The notes: a model not told the origin generated them from the letters alone. A DNA stretch of 64,000 bases from Litoditis marina (GCA_964036275.1 OZ038437.1:13672090-13736089), one strand, 5' to 3'; positions 43,379-57,440 are shown, counted from the stretch's first letter. Translations and numbers: made by a program.

Positions 43379-44456
43379 ACTGTGGAACTTTCGGCCATCT
43401 TGCTTATCCTGCGTCTCTCGATGTGTTGTGAGAATATATCAATAGATGGAAGAGAAATGAAATAGTGTGTGTTTGAAGAGACGCAGATTTCGAAATCCAA
43501 TGTTCCCTAAAGCCGCCTAGAGCGGTACGAAACGTAGCTGCAAACTGCGAATCTGAAATTTAACTATTCGTCAACTATAAGGAATGACCCAATCACTGTT
43601 GTAGACTGTTGTTGACGGTTGTCAATTATTTGTTTCTTGAGTATTCCTTAGAACCTGAAACGAGGTTTCTCCCGATTTCGGGACTCTTCATGAGGAGTCA
43701 AAAAATTACGTTGATATTTTCGAATCTAACTCACACATCAGAAAATCAGGAGTGACCCAATCACTGTAGTAGTTTGATCTCGAACTAGGATAAGATTCAC
43801 GAATTTTGGCCCAATAAAGCGATGGGATCAAACTATGAACAGTGCAGGATGAGGGTGCATACACCGTAAGCTAGGTGTTGCAAATCTGGACGCGGGTTGC
43901 AATTTCAAGTATACCCTTCTCTATCTATTTTTATGAAAGTTCATAAAATAGAGTAATGTTAACCGAGTACGGAAAACACTCAAAGAAGAGATTTCAGCTG
44001 TTTCCATAGAACTTCCGTAATCGCGCGCAGCGCGAAGCGCTGTGCGAGATTTGTCTTTGGTCCGTCTAGTGCGCGCCTCCGTTTTTCTAGTTTACCCTCA
44101 AAAAGGCCTAAACGTGCAAATCAAGACTTTTTATGATTTGTTGATTTTTCATGGCATATGTACAAGCTATGTTCAAAATTTGAACAAAATTGATTAAGTT
44201 TGAGCCGAGTTATAACGTTATGCGCTTCATGCAGACCGCCAACTTCCGCCGTGTGTGTGTGTGTGTGAACGCACTTCTGGGAAATTTTTATGTATGGACC
44301 GATTTGACTGAAAATTTGGGACACGATATATATCCCACTCAAACCTCGGGGGCGCAAACTTTTTTTCGAAAAAAATTATTTTTCATCAAGTTATAGGTCT
44401 TTGAAAATGTCTCTGCGTCTCTTCATTTCGTGCACTCTCTCGCCCTCTCTGTCGGG
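43379..44456. other. Spacer before nep unit C
   Basis: Near-identical to 33096-34174. No gene seen. Holds the GC-rich palindrome at 44023-44076. Confidence 0.5.
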
Positions 44457-44567
44457 GTAAATCAAATTGCGTTATAACTCAGCTCAGTCCTAACCAATTC
44501 AAGTAAAATTTGAAGTATGATACCACGATATGAACTGACATCGGTTTAGATGTAAGTCTTCTACTGA

Positions 44568-44858
44568 TGACGTCATCGAGGATTCTGGAGCTCGGATGAC
44601 GTCATTTTCGAAAAGTGCAAAGTTGACGTCACATATATTTTCAAATGATGGTAATATCTTAGAAAGGGTCAATTAACGGTGAAACTCAATCTGAGAGTAA
44701 CGTATTCTGGGATTCTGGAGACCAGATGACGTCATTTGTGAAAAGTGCAAAGTTGACGTCACATATATTTTCAAATGCTGAAAATATCTTAAAAATGGTA
44801 TATTAACGATAAAACTTCATATGACTTATTCCGGAATTCAGAAGGCCAGATGACGTCA
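44568..44858. promoter_or_regulatory. Cluster of six TGACGTCA palindromes, unit C
   Basis: Orthologue of 11872-12162, offset 32696 bp. All six palindromes are intact. Confidence 0.6.
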
Positions 44859-45127
44859 ACTTTTAAGAACATTGACGTGAAATATGTTTTCGAATGCTGA
44901 AAGTTTCTTAAAATTGGTCAATTCACGATGAAACTTCATTCAAACATGACGTATTCTGGGATTTTGAAGGGCATATGAAGTAAGTTGTCAGAAGAGCAAT
45001 GTTGATGTCATATTTTCTTCGAATGATGGTAATACTTGACTAGTGGTCAATTGAGAAAACAATTTTACCACTGTACAGATCAAACAACCTCTCAACATAC
45101 CTACGGCATGTATACAAAAACAGAAAA

Positions 45128-45636
45128 ATTCATGAAAAAGTGGGGACCCAACGACTGTGAGATTTGTCTTCTGCTGTGCGCCCCTTAGACAACTACTCTC
45201 AAATGGAGCAGCTACTGCTACAAAAACCGAAAAATACTAATATACTCAAGTATAACTGTTCATTACAAACATACAAAAGTCGTAAAATATTTTCTCAAAC
45301 CTGTTAACTGGAATCTACAAACTCAATTATAGAGTTCCTGGTTTTGTGCACAATGGTTGGCATTTTTTGTCATTACTTCAATTCTAGGTGCTATAAAGTT
45401 TGTCATATTATTCAACAGTTGTTCTCTCTTTCGCAGCTGTGACTTGTAGATTCTAGTTTACAGGTTTGAGAAAATATTTTACGACTTTTGTATGTTTGTA
45501 ATGAACAGTTATACTTGAGTATATTAGTATTTTTCGGTTTTTGTAGCAGTAGCTGCTCCATTTGAGAGTAGTTGTCTAAGGGGCGCACAGCAGAAGACAA
45601 ATCTCACAGTCGTTGGGTCCCCACTTTTTCATGAAT
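45128..45636. mobile_element. 509-bp foldback element, unit C
   Basis: Orthologue of 12432-12940. Confidence 0.8.
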
Positions 45637-48408
45637 TAGCATATTTGCTTTCCCTGTCTTAGAAACGCCACGTTTTCACCTGTTTGTAAACGCGATAGGT
45701 TTTGAACAGGTTTCCACCGTTTGGAAACCAACACTCCGATAAATCTCGGATTTCGTTCAAGAGGGACCAACTAATAAATGAAAATATCTGCTTTCAACCT
45801 TGAGTGGAGTATATTGACTGATGTCCTTATATATACAGGTTTTGATAGTGAGAACGTAGTTTGCTCCGCATGGGAAACATAAACTGACCACTCACGACAG
45901 AAAGCAAGGAGCTCTAACTACAGACACAGAGAAACATCCTGACATATCTCACTCGAAACGATTTTTATTCCTATTTATCCGTTTTTCAGAGTTCAGCGGT
46001 TCCCCAGTTAGCACGCGTGCTGGAAGAAAGAGCAAAAATGTCCAAAAATGCAACTTAGAGTTCAGCGGTTCCCCAGTTAGCACGCGATTTCGATTTCTAT
46101 TCCTATTTATCGATTTCTATTCCTATTTATCCACACATTTTTTAGCACAAGAAACCAAATTTTAGCCACAAAGAGTAGTTTTGCGTTCTCTCATATTGTA
46201 TGGCATAATGTATCTTTAAACTACCCTAAAATACACAATGAACCACCTTCTATTATGCCTGATCCAATAACTTCACGAAAAAACCGAGTGCCTGGTTTTG
46301 AGTCACCAGTGACTCCGCAATAGTAACTTTGAGTGTGACTCAAATCAGTCACCATTGTCTCAATTCAATTAGCCCTTTTAAGTCTGCTCTTGAGAAAATG
46401 TCAATCTTTGAGACTGATAGGGAACTGTATGTCGAATCTACTCTGAGGTTCTAGAAAGTTACCCCGAAGAAACCTAGAAAAACGACTTTGCGAAAGTTCA
46501 TGAGAACTGAATCTAGGAGAACGTGTTCACGTTATCTCACGTGTTTCAACTGGTTTTCTTCTCGGTTGATGATGATTCGATCTTCATTTCTTCTTCAACT
46601 CGGTCATGGTGCGGCCGATCTACGGAGCTCATCTCAATGTTGAGCCGATCCGGACTGTTTCCGAGGTATAGTCGATTTCATATAAGTGTCAATAGTTACA
46701 GTTGTGGCTTGAAGAAAGGCGGTGGTGTACTGTATGTCATGTTTCGTGCTGTGTGAAATACATCGTTTCGGCCTTACCACCTTTACGATGTTTTAGGTTC
46801 AGTGGTATCCACTTCTCACAAAGTTTCTGAGCCTCAAACACCACTGTTCCTCACAAACAGTATTCGAAATCTGCTTCTGACATTCAGTTTGTTTCCCAAA
46901 TGTTGCTACAGTGTGAATTCAAAAGTGCTAGCCAGTTCTGTAATGTTTTTCGAAAAACACTGAAAAGCATGATCAAATCATTGTTATAATTCTTATTCGA
47001 ATCAAGAATTTTGACCGAAAACCAATATCAAGCTACGAACACATCGTAGTACGTATGCTGGAAGATCCAGGCACCTTCATCCCATCCTGCGTCTCTCGCT
47101 TTGCCTCACTATTTCGCGCCATTCGTAAGAGCAGAGAAATAGCGTATGTTTGAGGAAACGCAGGATGGGATAAAAGAGCCGAGATCTTCTAGCTTACGTA
47201 CTCGAATTAGAGGGAAACATACACAACACCGTATAAGGATCTTAGGAGAGTTTCAACCCTACATAGCCTTCAAGAATTGTACAAGTTGAAGACTTAGAAA
47301 CTTGAAAGCTTTTTGTAACTCGTTCATTCATAAATTCATAAGTTATTATTGGACAGTTCCAACTCATATCGTAGAATAAACCTAAGCTTTTAAGAGTCGT
47401 AAAAGTTATAGACTTATAAAATTATACTCTTAAAAATATAACCCGTTTACTTTCAGACAACTCCGATCCGTTTTCCTTCTCTTCTGAATGGAAGAAATCA
47501 GAATGACCCGAATAGTTCCTGCACAAGACGTCTATTCTGCTTTCTGGCTCCGGTTTTCCTCTTTTTCATGATTCTCGGACTGAACCACATGAAAATGCCC
47601 CCATTGGGGTCTATGAAGGTACCATTATAATCTTTTTCATTCCTACTGAGACTCCTACAGTAAGATTACAAAACTTCAATCCCGTTTTAGTGACGCTGAT
47701 ATTATCAATATTCATAAGAAAACAACGATTGGGAAATTCGGAGTCTCAGTAGGAGAGATGACGACTATATAGACTCTGCTTCACCAATCGATGGCCTTGT
47801 TCAGTAGTCCTTCAAGAATTCATGAGGCTTTCTAGTAAGCAATTGTTTCTTTCGGTTTCAAACTTTCAGAGTTTTAGTAGTAATGATGTAGAAGACACAG
47901 ACAGACGAAATTTGGATAAAATCCAAAAACGTCAACTCACCAAACTTTGACCTGTAAGTTGGAGCCCATAGAGAATTAAACTACAAATATAGTCGAAGAT
48001 ATATGATTGTGTCGTTCTGATTTCCCAAACGCGAAACCCATTCACTGGTGGCGGGGGGCTAAACTATAAATCTCTCAACATCTCTTTTTCAGAACAACCT
48101 AATGTCAAAGTTTGCTGCCGCAATTCTTCTGCACTGCAGCCAAACGTTAGTGCGACTTTGCTTTTTTTGAATAATTATAGTTTGCACAGATATAATACGC
48201 TTCTGTTACAAAAGATCTATGCGATTTTCTTATCGAGGTCCTAGGAACATCTTTAACAGATGTAATATATTTAATGTTTTACTGATGAAACTTGTATTTT
48301 GATCACTATCTATTTAGTTGCAGCTTGAAGAAAAGCAAGGCTACTGTAGATATCACTTCGTGATGTGTAAGAACCAAAATATACGATTCGTCAACAGTGC
48401 TGGTGTCA

Positions 48409-48485
48409 GCCCAGAGTTGGTATAGTGGTTGGCGTCTGCGCCTCCCATAATTTCGGGCACGGTTCGAGTCTCACATGAGGCGTTT
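48409..48485 (+). pseudogene. tRNA-like module, unit C
   Basis: Copy of 15732-15808 with the same A and B boxes and the same unpaired stems. Confidence 0.5.
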
Positions 48486-50078
48486 ATTTTATAAGTTTGG
48501 AACACACTGTATACTTAGAGTTTCATTCAGTTAATAAACTTAACAATTGGTCATTTCAGATGTTCGAAAGCTGGGGACCGCTAATACGGAAGCAGAGGTT
48601 GGAAAAACTCCTGGATACAAGTCTAAAAGCATCTGCGAGCGAAGAATCTAAAGTCATCAATGGATCTCATGGTACGTTGCTTCGAAGGCCGTATGCAGAT
48701 ATATCCTGATTGACAGTTCTAAATCTGCGTATCCTCGAACGCACGCTATTTCTCTGTTCTCACGTCCCATTCGCCAAATAGTGCGCAAAGCAAGAGACGC
48801 GGGACAGGGTTGACGTGCCCGGAAATAGTAGAAATAATTAAATAGTCACGTTAATTGAGCATTCCAATGAAAACTTTCTGATTGCACGTTTCTGTGTTCC
48901 GCAGTGTTCGACATCGTTCATGTGACTGTGCCACTGACTAACACTCAGGAAGAGTGGTCAAGAGTATACGATTCCCTACCGGAACGCAACTGGATGCAAC
49001 TACAACACCTCGCTCTAGTATGATCCCGTCGCTTTTCGGTCGAAATTTAGAATAGCATCCATCGAGATCACACTACAATCTTTTCTATACTTTACGCTTT
49101 TCAAAAAACTTTGCTTCCAGCGAGACCCGTGTGTGGATTTTCACAAGTTTGCGTGTGGAAACTTCAACAAGAATCACCCGATGGCCTCCCACATGACTTC
49201 CATGAGCAACTTTCACATTCTTCGACAGCAAGTTACCAAGGCTACGCAAGGTTTGCAAATCACAGAACATGTTCCATTGATATTTTGTTATTCAATACCA
49301 CAGTCACGTGAAACATGTTAGACACAGCAAAACTCTACAACACGCTGGTTATTTGCGTGACTATTTAATTCTCTTCCAGTATTGTTTGATCGCGCTGCGT
49401 TCGAGAATTACAGAACTTTATCGATTGATTGAGGCTGTGTTGAATCAAATACAACTTAAAACTGTGTGAGTGAAGATTCGCTCTGTGGATCAGCTGGTAT
49501 TCTGTTAGTCCATTGCATCGCCACGTGAAACATTTTGAGCACAGCAAAACTCAGAAACGTGCAATGACAAAGTGCACGACTCCTCATTAGAATGTACACT
49601 TCAAGTGACTATTTAATTTACTTACACTATATTCGGGGTTGCAAATGGGTCAGTTTTGTGTAGAACTAGGTAATGTGATGTGATACACCCTGTATGAGAA
49701 TAAAATACTGAATGATGCAATTACAAAGTTTAGATTTCTACGAAGATGGAGAAAAATACACATCGACGGCCATGAATAACCTGAAACTGTACTACAAGAC
49801 ATGCATGGACCAGGATGCCATCAACAAAGTTGGATCGAAAATACTTTCGAGACAATTGGAGGTGGGTTGAAGCGGAACGATTATAGGATTTGTCAAACCG
49901 GTATGGGCACCGTACCATCGATTTTGTAAAGGGCGGGGTTCGGCGAAGGGCCAGCCAGTCTGCGTATCATTGATCTACACGCTGTCTAACTGCTGGCAAG
50001 TTTTCAACAACCGCTCCCCCCGCATTGCTCAATCAATTGAACCCTCTGCTGGCTCTATGGGGAAAATGACGACTATAT

Positions 50079-50178
50079 GATTATGTGGACCAGTTCCGAG
50101 ACATCAGTCCTTTGAACTGCAATTGAAAAATGTAGTGCAGTTTAAAGGACTAAAGCGTTGGGATTGGTCCACATAATC
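50079..50178. mobile_element. 100-bp palindromic MITE, unit C
   Basis: Orthologue of 7-106 and 17402-17501. Confidence 0.8.
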
Positions 50179-50225
50179 GTCCTTTTTAGGTTTTTTTTAT
50201 AGTGTTTGACAAATTCATAAAATGT

Positions 50226-50299
50226 GAGACGGATGTGAGACTCGAACCACGTCCAAATTCACGGAAGGCGCGAACGCTAACCACTCTACCAACTGAGCA
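50226..50299 (-). pseudogene. tRNA-like module on minus strand, unit C
   Basis: Copy of 17549-17622 with complete A and B boxes. Confidence 0.5.
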
Positions 50300-52362
50300 T
50301 GTTTTTCTTCACTCGCGAATCGTCTATTCGTGTTCGTACACAGAACAAAGTGAAGTATACAGTCTTCTTCTGCTTTTATCTGAGCGAGAACTACACTTCT
50401 CTGTTATTTTCTACAGTGTTTATTTCTCGTTCACGGTTGAGCAATGCTCAAGAATATTTTTACACTAATTTTCTGTGATTACCCAGCTGAGGTCAATGAG
50501 AGATGCTATAACTATCTGCGTCTTTCTGATCTGCACACTCTCTCTCTCATCGAGGGCGAAACTGTGTGAGCGCAGAGCGAGCGGTTGTTGATTGTCTAGA
50601 AGCAGATGAGAGAGTGTGTAGATCAAATGAACGCAGGCGCGCTGACCAAATGTTCGAGGTTCTGATGTGAACCTAACCGATTTTCAGTAACCTTTTTCAG
50701 ATTACACTGTTGATGGCTCTCATGAGTTGATAACTAGGCATATCAAATTTCAAAAACTTCCAATCTCGAATTAATCCGGGTTTTTTTTCAGAAACTGGGA
50801 TATTGGCCAATGATTCATGGTAACAAGTGGAGCGCGGAGACTTTTGATCTTATTGATTGAAATGGGCGGAGCCAGAGGCTTTTCGGCTTTTCGGCTTTTC
50901 GGCGGCTAGAGGCAGAGGCGGTCAACTTTTCTGAATAACGGTATTCTCGGCAATAGAATAAGAATAAACCAGTAAATTGAAAAACACCAGAAAATAGATA
51001 CTGAGCCAAACATATATAAAGTGTACTGTTTTTAAGCAGAATGATACTCTCATACGTTATCAGAATCAACTTTTGGTTTCCAGTCTCGACGTTTAATACA
51101 GACATGAGAAAAATTATATTGGTCTATTGATACTATTGATTTTAATTATCTCCAACTTGAAATTTCTTGCATATCTTCAGATGCGTCAACTAACCCTGGA
51201 CGCCGGTCTGGTTTTCAACGAGAAAAAAGCCATGTCTGACCTAGGAGAAACGATTGCCCGGAAAATTTCACTTGCTAAATTACATGTACATCAATTACAT
51301 GTACTAAAAAATGCACCAGTTTCAATCTCTCTCGTTCATTGAGCTACAAAAGTAAGATTTTGTTCACATTTCAAAATAATAGCCATAATTTTCAGCCGAC
51401 CCCCATTGAAAAAGATGATGTAGAGGCGCGATACAACATTAGGAAACTCGAGGAATTGGATACTCTGATGTATGGACAGTTAGTCAGTTGCATTACAACG
51501 TCGACTATCGTAATCTGTCCATTTTCGAAAACCATATGAATTGGATAGTATTAATGACAATAACTAATAGAAATGATATAGTCAGTTTCGTTCCTACGCC
51601 TACTTTGACCGTAGTCAATTGTATGTTCGATTCTCTCAAATGTTCTATAGTGTTGTTGTCTGATTGATATCATGCGGCTTGACGATTTATTGATATATCG
51701 ATTTATCGATTTATTTCGATCGTTCGGATGAAACTACTTCGAACTGTTACTCCTCCAGTAATACATGAGTATCTGTCCACAAATCCAGAAGTTAACATCG
51801 CAAAGGTTATTTCAAAAAGTTAGTTCATAGAAAAACTGAACCAAATGAAAAACTGATTTTGAAGAGTGTGAAACCTGACGCTTCTGCAAAATTTCTCGAT
51901 AGCACTCCTTGTCGATAACAAACAGAGCTAGGTTGATGTGAATAAAGTTAACTATAATCAAATTATTGATCAAATTATTGAAATTATTGATTATTGATCA
52001 AATTAACTAAAAATGACAAATACTGTCTATAAAGTCAATAAGTGATTAAGCTTAAAGTCACACCGTTTTTGTCCTCTTCGTGAAAATCTGAACTTTGTAA
52101 CGTTATTGAAACTAATACAAAGAATTGTTAGGAAGCAGAAATACAGTCTTAATCTGAGCACTTTTTTCTCATACAGGATGTATCACATTACATTACCTAG
52201 TTCTACACAAAACTAACCCATTTGCAACCCCTGTTTGTTTCTGTTTCAGAGTTGGAGTGGTTATCGAACTAAAGAAGTACCGTAAATGCTGATTGAACAA
52301 GACAGTCACGCACCCACTACGGCCAGAATGATTGAACGAAACTGGACTGTTTAAAGGAGGAG

Positions 52363-52462
52363 GATTATGTGGTCTAACCCAAACGATTCAGTCCTTTAAA
52401 CTGCAATACATTTTTCAATTGCAGTTTAAAGGACCGTTGACACGGGATTGGTCCACATAATC
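52363..52462. mobile_element. 100-bp palindromic MITE, reverse orientation, unit C
   Basis: Orthologue of 6647-6746. Confidence 0.8.
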
Positions 52463-53576
52463 GTCCTGCTTTAAATAAACCGTTCCGCTATAATCTGAGT
52501 TACACGAAATATTTAAAAAGCTCAAAAAAGTTTCTCAATGTATTACCATAGACCAGGAAAAAACTTTCTGTTTGAAAATTTGTAAAGTTTGCATAACATC
52601 AAGCAATAAAAAAGAGGACATGAACATTTTCACTGTGACGCAACTTAACTTGGTTCATTTACGTCCAGATTTATTTTCATTTTTCAGTCTCTAATTGTGT
52701 TGTCGTATATGATAGAGAGTTCAAATTTTTTTTTGTACTTCTATAGGCTATTTTGAGCATACCCCGTACGCAACCCCCCTATCGGTGTCATTACGGAAGT
52801 AGCTTTTTTGAGAAAACGAAGCAAGATAGAGATATAAATGTATATATTTTTGATAATGGTTTCTCATTTGCCAAAAGGTCAGATTGTTAACTCATATGTC
52901 AAAATTAGAGAGGGACGGATTCTTTAATGACATTTGGGAAACGTTCATAGCAGAAGTGTAGTTTAATAGAACTTAATCTGCCTGCGAACAGTTTTCAATT
53001 ACCAGATACCGCGAAATAAGACTAGGAACGCCGCTGTTTTGAGGCCAAGGCTTTGAGTTTATTTATTCCTACTGCGAGTCCAACAGTAGCAGTAGAAATA
53101 CAAATATTCCAGTGCATTTTAATTGTCTAGTTATTAAAGATAAGGATCATAACTACTTAGAAGGAATACCGTGGACTATACGTTTAACGTGTTTGATTTA
53201 TAATGATTTCCACTATTTTCAGAGTTAATGTGGTTCTCCAGAACATGATTCTTTTCCGGAGTTCTCCACTGCAAACCAAATTCGCCGATAAATTTGAAAG
53301 AAGTGCACTGTTCGGGGAACAGATCGATTTTTGTTTAGTTTCATGTTTGTCTAATTTGGGCAATAAATATTGTTCAGGTTCTGTCGAATTAATTGATAAA
53401 ACACTTCAAATTTACTTTGGTTTCATATATAACTATGTAGTTCATTCATTCATTCAACATTATGTTCATTCATCAGTTTGTATTTTGAAAATAATAAAAA
53501 ATTGGTGCTCTCAGAGTGAGAGCGGAATGTTTTGAACAAGACATACAAAAGCGAAACATGGGAGGATAGCGGAATG

Positions 53577-53701
53577 AGGAACATTGACTTTTTACCCCCC
53601 CCCCCCCCCCGCCCCACCCATCTTTCTAAAATTGTATTGCGCTTGGGAAATTGTAGTTTGACCCCTCCCCACCGGGGGATGGGCGTTACTTCAATTTTCC
53701 C
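53577..53701. mobile_element. Short G/C-run MITE, unit C
   Basis: Same insertion as in units A and B (GCGGAATG at 53569-53576 and 53702-53709), but with a C-run about 9 bases longer, giving 125 bp. Confidence 0.8.
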
Positions 53702-53959
53702 GCGGAATGAGATATATTTTCTCATTGGTTTGGCTCAAATTGTTCAACTCCCACGTTCATTACAAGAGGGTTTTTTGAGACTTTTTTCAAATTGGCGAAT
53801 TCTTCATCTAAAAGGATTTTCAGTAACTTTTTGACGTTCTCAATGCGGCAATACGATGGCAACCGGAATTAACGACCAAAAAGGCTTACGAAAAAGAGAG
53901 TAGACTAAAAAGAGTAGAGTTAAGCAGAAAAGTACTTATATATTGTACTCAACCTGTGC

Positions 53960-54563
53960 AGACTTTTCTCGAAATCAGGAAAACACGTTTCCCAGACTGG
54001 TTTGAAAATGAATCCATGGAAAATCAAACAGGTTTTCCTACACTTGTAAACGAAGTCTGACCAACTTTAGTTGCGGAGTTCTTGTTTGGAGTGGGAGGGG
54101 CAACCAATGCTCTTAGAAAGAGATAACGACCAAAAAGAAGTAGGATATATGTTTTTGACTTCAACAGCTAAATTATAGTAGAAACAACATGAGTGAAGTA
54201 TTTTGAGGTAAGTATTCGATTGTTCGAGATTGAGGAATTGGATTGAGTTGTTGTACAGCCTTTTTCATTTCTACAGAGACTCCTACTGTAAGAACACCAA
54301 ACTTCCAGACTTGTTCTCTACAAAACATTAATGTTACATGTTACAGCATTCAATCCCGAGTTTAAAATACTGATTGCTTCTAAGAATGTTCCCGACAAAG
54401 TTTCAGTAATTGGGAAGTTTGAATGTGTGATGCAGGCGTATTAGTAGGAATGCTGTAGACTATATTCCAACTCTACAGATCTAGCTCAATCGGATCAATG
54501 TTTCAGCAGTAAACACTATACGCAGATTGCAGTTCAAAACCTTTATCTCTACTTCCAACGTAA
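53960..54563 (+). repeat. R repeat, copy 7, truncated
   Basis: Equivalent of copy 2; ends at the same inversion breakpoint. Confidence 0.7.
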
Positions 54564-54935
54564 CTGTTTCTATAACTAGTACACGTAACTAGTACAAATT
54601 AGTAGTTCTCATTTTCGTATTCAGCTAAGCTTTTGTACAGGTCGTAGGCTAAAATGTGTAGGTTCCTTTCTACAATATTGTCATGGAAATTGTTGATTCA
54701 GAACAAGTTCCCAGCTCAGAAACAGACTTGTTCAAAGAGAACAATCTGTACAGACAGTCTGAACAAACTGTCTGACAAGCTTGTTTCAATAACCCTTGTT
54801 TCACATTTCCCGTTCTCATTTCATCATCAATTCGCCTTTCATCTTTTATTTCTTTTTCTTTTCGATTTAATTGTTGTATTTTCATTCCAGTTTTCTACAT
54901 ATTTTCTAGATAACAAACAGAACATTTAATCACAG

Positions 54936-54941
54936 TTTATT
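54936..54941 (-). terminator. Polyadenylation signal of G2 copy C
   Basis: AATAAA on the minus strand about 200 bp after the G2 stop. Confidence 0.5.
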
Positions 54942-55035
54942 CAAAAGGATAGAAAGGCATCGAGGGTGCAAGAGGTAAGACAAAGAAAGAGAAGAGTTAT
55001 CTCACGGACAACGTAGAAAGAGAGAGAGAAAGAGA

Positions 55036-55074
<39 letters not shown>

Positions 55075-55143
55075 GATAGGAAAGAAAGAGAGAGAAATCC
55101 GTATAATTTTACCCCGATACGTTTCGCAAAAGTTGAAAAGCTC

Positions 55144-56234
55144 TTATTGAAAGTTGTCATTGACTGAAATACCATGAACTTCGGTCGGTCTATCACTTAG
55201 AATGAACTCGCATAACCTACAGAGAAACAGTCTTGGCCGAGGAAATGTATACTTAAGCCCCCCACTCAATTCAAGCTCGCTCTCCAATGATAACTCTACT
55301 ATTATGCGATGACAAGTGGGGGTTATAGGTGAAGTAACAAGACCATTCTTAAAGCCTCGGCAATTGGGAAACGGGCACACAACCCCTAACCCGGCAACTG
55401 GTTCAATAATATTTCCAATTTTTGGGGGGCTAGTTATAACAATACAAATAGAGGATCTAGTTCCAACCATTTTGCATGAATCTCTAAGTAACTGTACTAG
55501 AAGAGATATGTGAGATTGAGTAAGAGGGTTGTTTTTTCTACTTTTCGATATTTTCAAGTGAGCTTGAATGTCAGTTGAAAATTCTCAAAGCTGAAAATGA
55601 TACCCTATAATACAAAATCGGGATCTTACACTAGTGGGATTGATGTATCGTTAGAGGGTTGGAAGAGAGCAGAGAGATGATCAGAAGAGAGAGAGAGAGA
55701 AAGAGAGAGGATGAGAATGTATATCGGTGAGAGAGGGGAGAGAGAGAGAGAGGAAATCATTTCTAAGAATTCGAGAACTTCTCAAAGGGGAGAAAACGAA
55801 TTGTGGACAGTGAAGGGTAATCTCGTTTCAACCCCCAATTATTAGCAAGTGAGCACAGAAATATCAAATGCAAATACTTGAAGCAAAAACTTATTACCCT
55901 ATCACTGGGCGATGGCGTTCATTGTTTACTATACAGGAGAGAGAGAGAGGGGGAGCTATAGTATAGATATTGGAAGACGTAGAAGAGAATCAAGAGAGAG
56001 AGAGAGGGAGAGGGAGAGGGAAAGAAGAAGAGAGGGGAAGAGATGAGGAGGAAAAGATAGCTTGGAGAGAGTTAGGTATGAGAAACTAGAGAGAATAGGG
56101 ATAAAGAGGGAGAGAGAGGTGGAGGAAGAGAGTGTACCTTGCGTATCCTCCCGGTGGTGCAGTTCCCAGTCCTGTCCTGACCATTCCCCCGAACGAGCTT
56201 CGTAGATGTCTCCGGGAGGTGGCGATTCGGGCAT
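55144..56234 (-). CDS. G2, small two-exon gene of unknown function (copy C)
   Basis: Exon 1 56234-56138 and exon 2 55496-55144 join in phase to 149 residues. Differences from other copies: His to Arg in exon 1 (YEARSG), Phe to Cys in SSICIV, and Leu to Phe in CRGFKNG. Frame, splice sites, TATA box (56275-56282) and cysteine pairs are all preserved. A one-base insertion in the T-run just upstream of exon 2 lies in the intron and is harmless. Function unknown. Confidence 0.55.
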
Positions 56235-56274
56235 AGCGGCGGCCGTCTTCTGCCTCAACTCCCAGCCAACTCCC

Positions 56275-56282
56275 TTTTTATA
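56275..56282 (-). promoter_or_regulatory. TATA box of G2 copy C
   Basis: TATAAAAA on the minus strand, 41-48 bp upstream of the start codon. Confidence 0.7.
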
Positions 56283-56594
56283 CCCCTCACTCAACACAGA
56301 GTTCTGATGCACTGTCCAAACCCGATGGGAAAGTACAGAACAGATTCACAAAGAGATCAAACTGCGTGAGAGCGTCAGTCGTTTTCTTGCTGGGAAAACG
56401 CGTCTGCAACTGGTAAACGGGGTTGGGCTACCTGTTTCCACCCGAGAAATCCTCCTCTTTCTCTCTCTCTCTCAATCTCTCTTTCTCTCTCTCTCTCTCT
56501 TTCTCTTATTAGATCGGTCATTGTCCACTTTTCTGTACCTGATCTAATATGGAAATAGGTTTCTCTTGGACAACTGTCAATAGAATGGGCAACC

Positions 56595-57440
56595 ACTTCT
56601 GTCTATGAGTCTAACCTGTCTGCCGGTGTCTGCGGCCTCATTGATCTGAATACTCTCTCGTCTTCGTAGCAGCCGGACTCGAGCAAATTAGTTACTTGGC
56701 TAAAAGATAGGGGGTTGCCTCGGTACATAAAAGATAGATGGCGGCCGGTTTTGATGTGTTTGTAGTTTGATATATTAACCAATTCCAATTTTAACATTCT
56801 ACGCTGAGAAGAGCAAATTAGGACGTATAGGACAACGTTATGTGAATCGGAAAACATTTTGATTGTACGAGGTATATAGAGCGAAAAACGTAGGCGAAAC
56901 CTGTACAATAATTAACTTGTGCTGTGTTTTTAGTTTGATCCTATTGTGTTCGTTCGTTTCTGATGTGTTGTAGTGAGAATTTGCTACAAACTACAGCTCA
57001 AAATAGAAAATAGCCAACTTTTATTGTTAAGTTGGTCCCTCTTAAACGAAATCCGAGATTTACTGGAGTTTTGGTTTGCAATCGGTTGAAACCTGTTCAA
57101 AACCTATCGCGTTAACAGACAGACGAAAACGTGGCGTTTCTAACAAGACAGGATGATAAAATCAAGTGTAGGGAAACCTGTTAGATTTTCCATGGATCCA
57201 TTTTCAAACCAGTCTGGGAAACGTGTTTTCCTGATTTCGAGAAAAGTCTGGACAGGTTGGGATAGTGTGGAAACTTTCTCCAACTTTCTATTGGATAGGA
57301 AAAGATCATGTGAATTGGAAAACTTTCGAAAAATACGATTCATGTGGGGGATGTATTGAACATGTCCAATGATTGCTGTGTTTAAAGTTTGATCCGTTTG
57401 AGTCGTGAGTCGACCCTTTCTGTTTCTCATTTGGAGTGAA
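56595..57440 (-). repeat. R repeat, copy 8, inverted and internally deleted
   Basis: Orthologue of copy 3, with the same internal deletion. Confidence 0.7.

Larger units (their letters stand above)
46606..53322 (+). pseudogene. Neprilysin-like (M13) N-terminal half, copy C, least damaged
   Basis: Exon 1 46606-46665 is in frame despite a 3-bp deletion (MVRPIYGAHLNVEP). Exon 2 47457-47618 is intact with the anchor RRLFCFLAPVFLFFMILG and ends in phase at AAG|GTACC. Further exons: 48093-48145 (phase to exon 2 not resolved), 48560-48671, 48905-49017, 49121-49250 with RDPCVDFHKFACGNF, and 49734-49861 with LKLYYKTCMDQDAINKVGSK. The last five join in phase. The exon from 50792 (LGYWPMIHGNKW) reaches TGA at 50858, as in A and B. 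Exon 51396-51474 has lost its GT donor (GGACAG instead of GGTCAG). 53223-53322 reads VNVVLQNMILFRSSPLQTKF with no shift, unlike A and B. A short membrane-anchored product is conceivable. The catalytic HExxH domain is absent. Confidence 0.7.
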
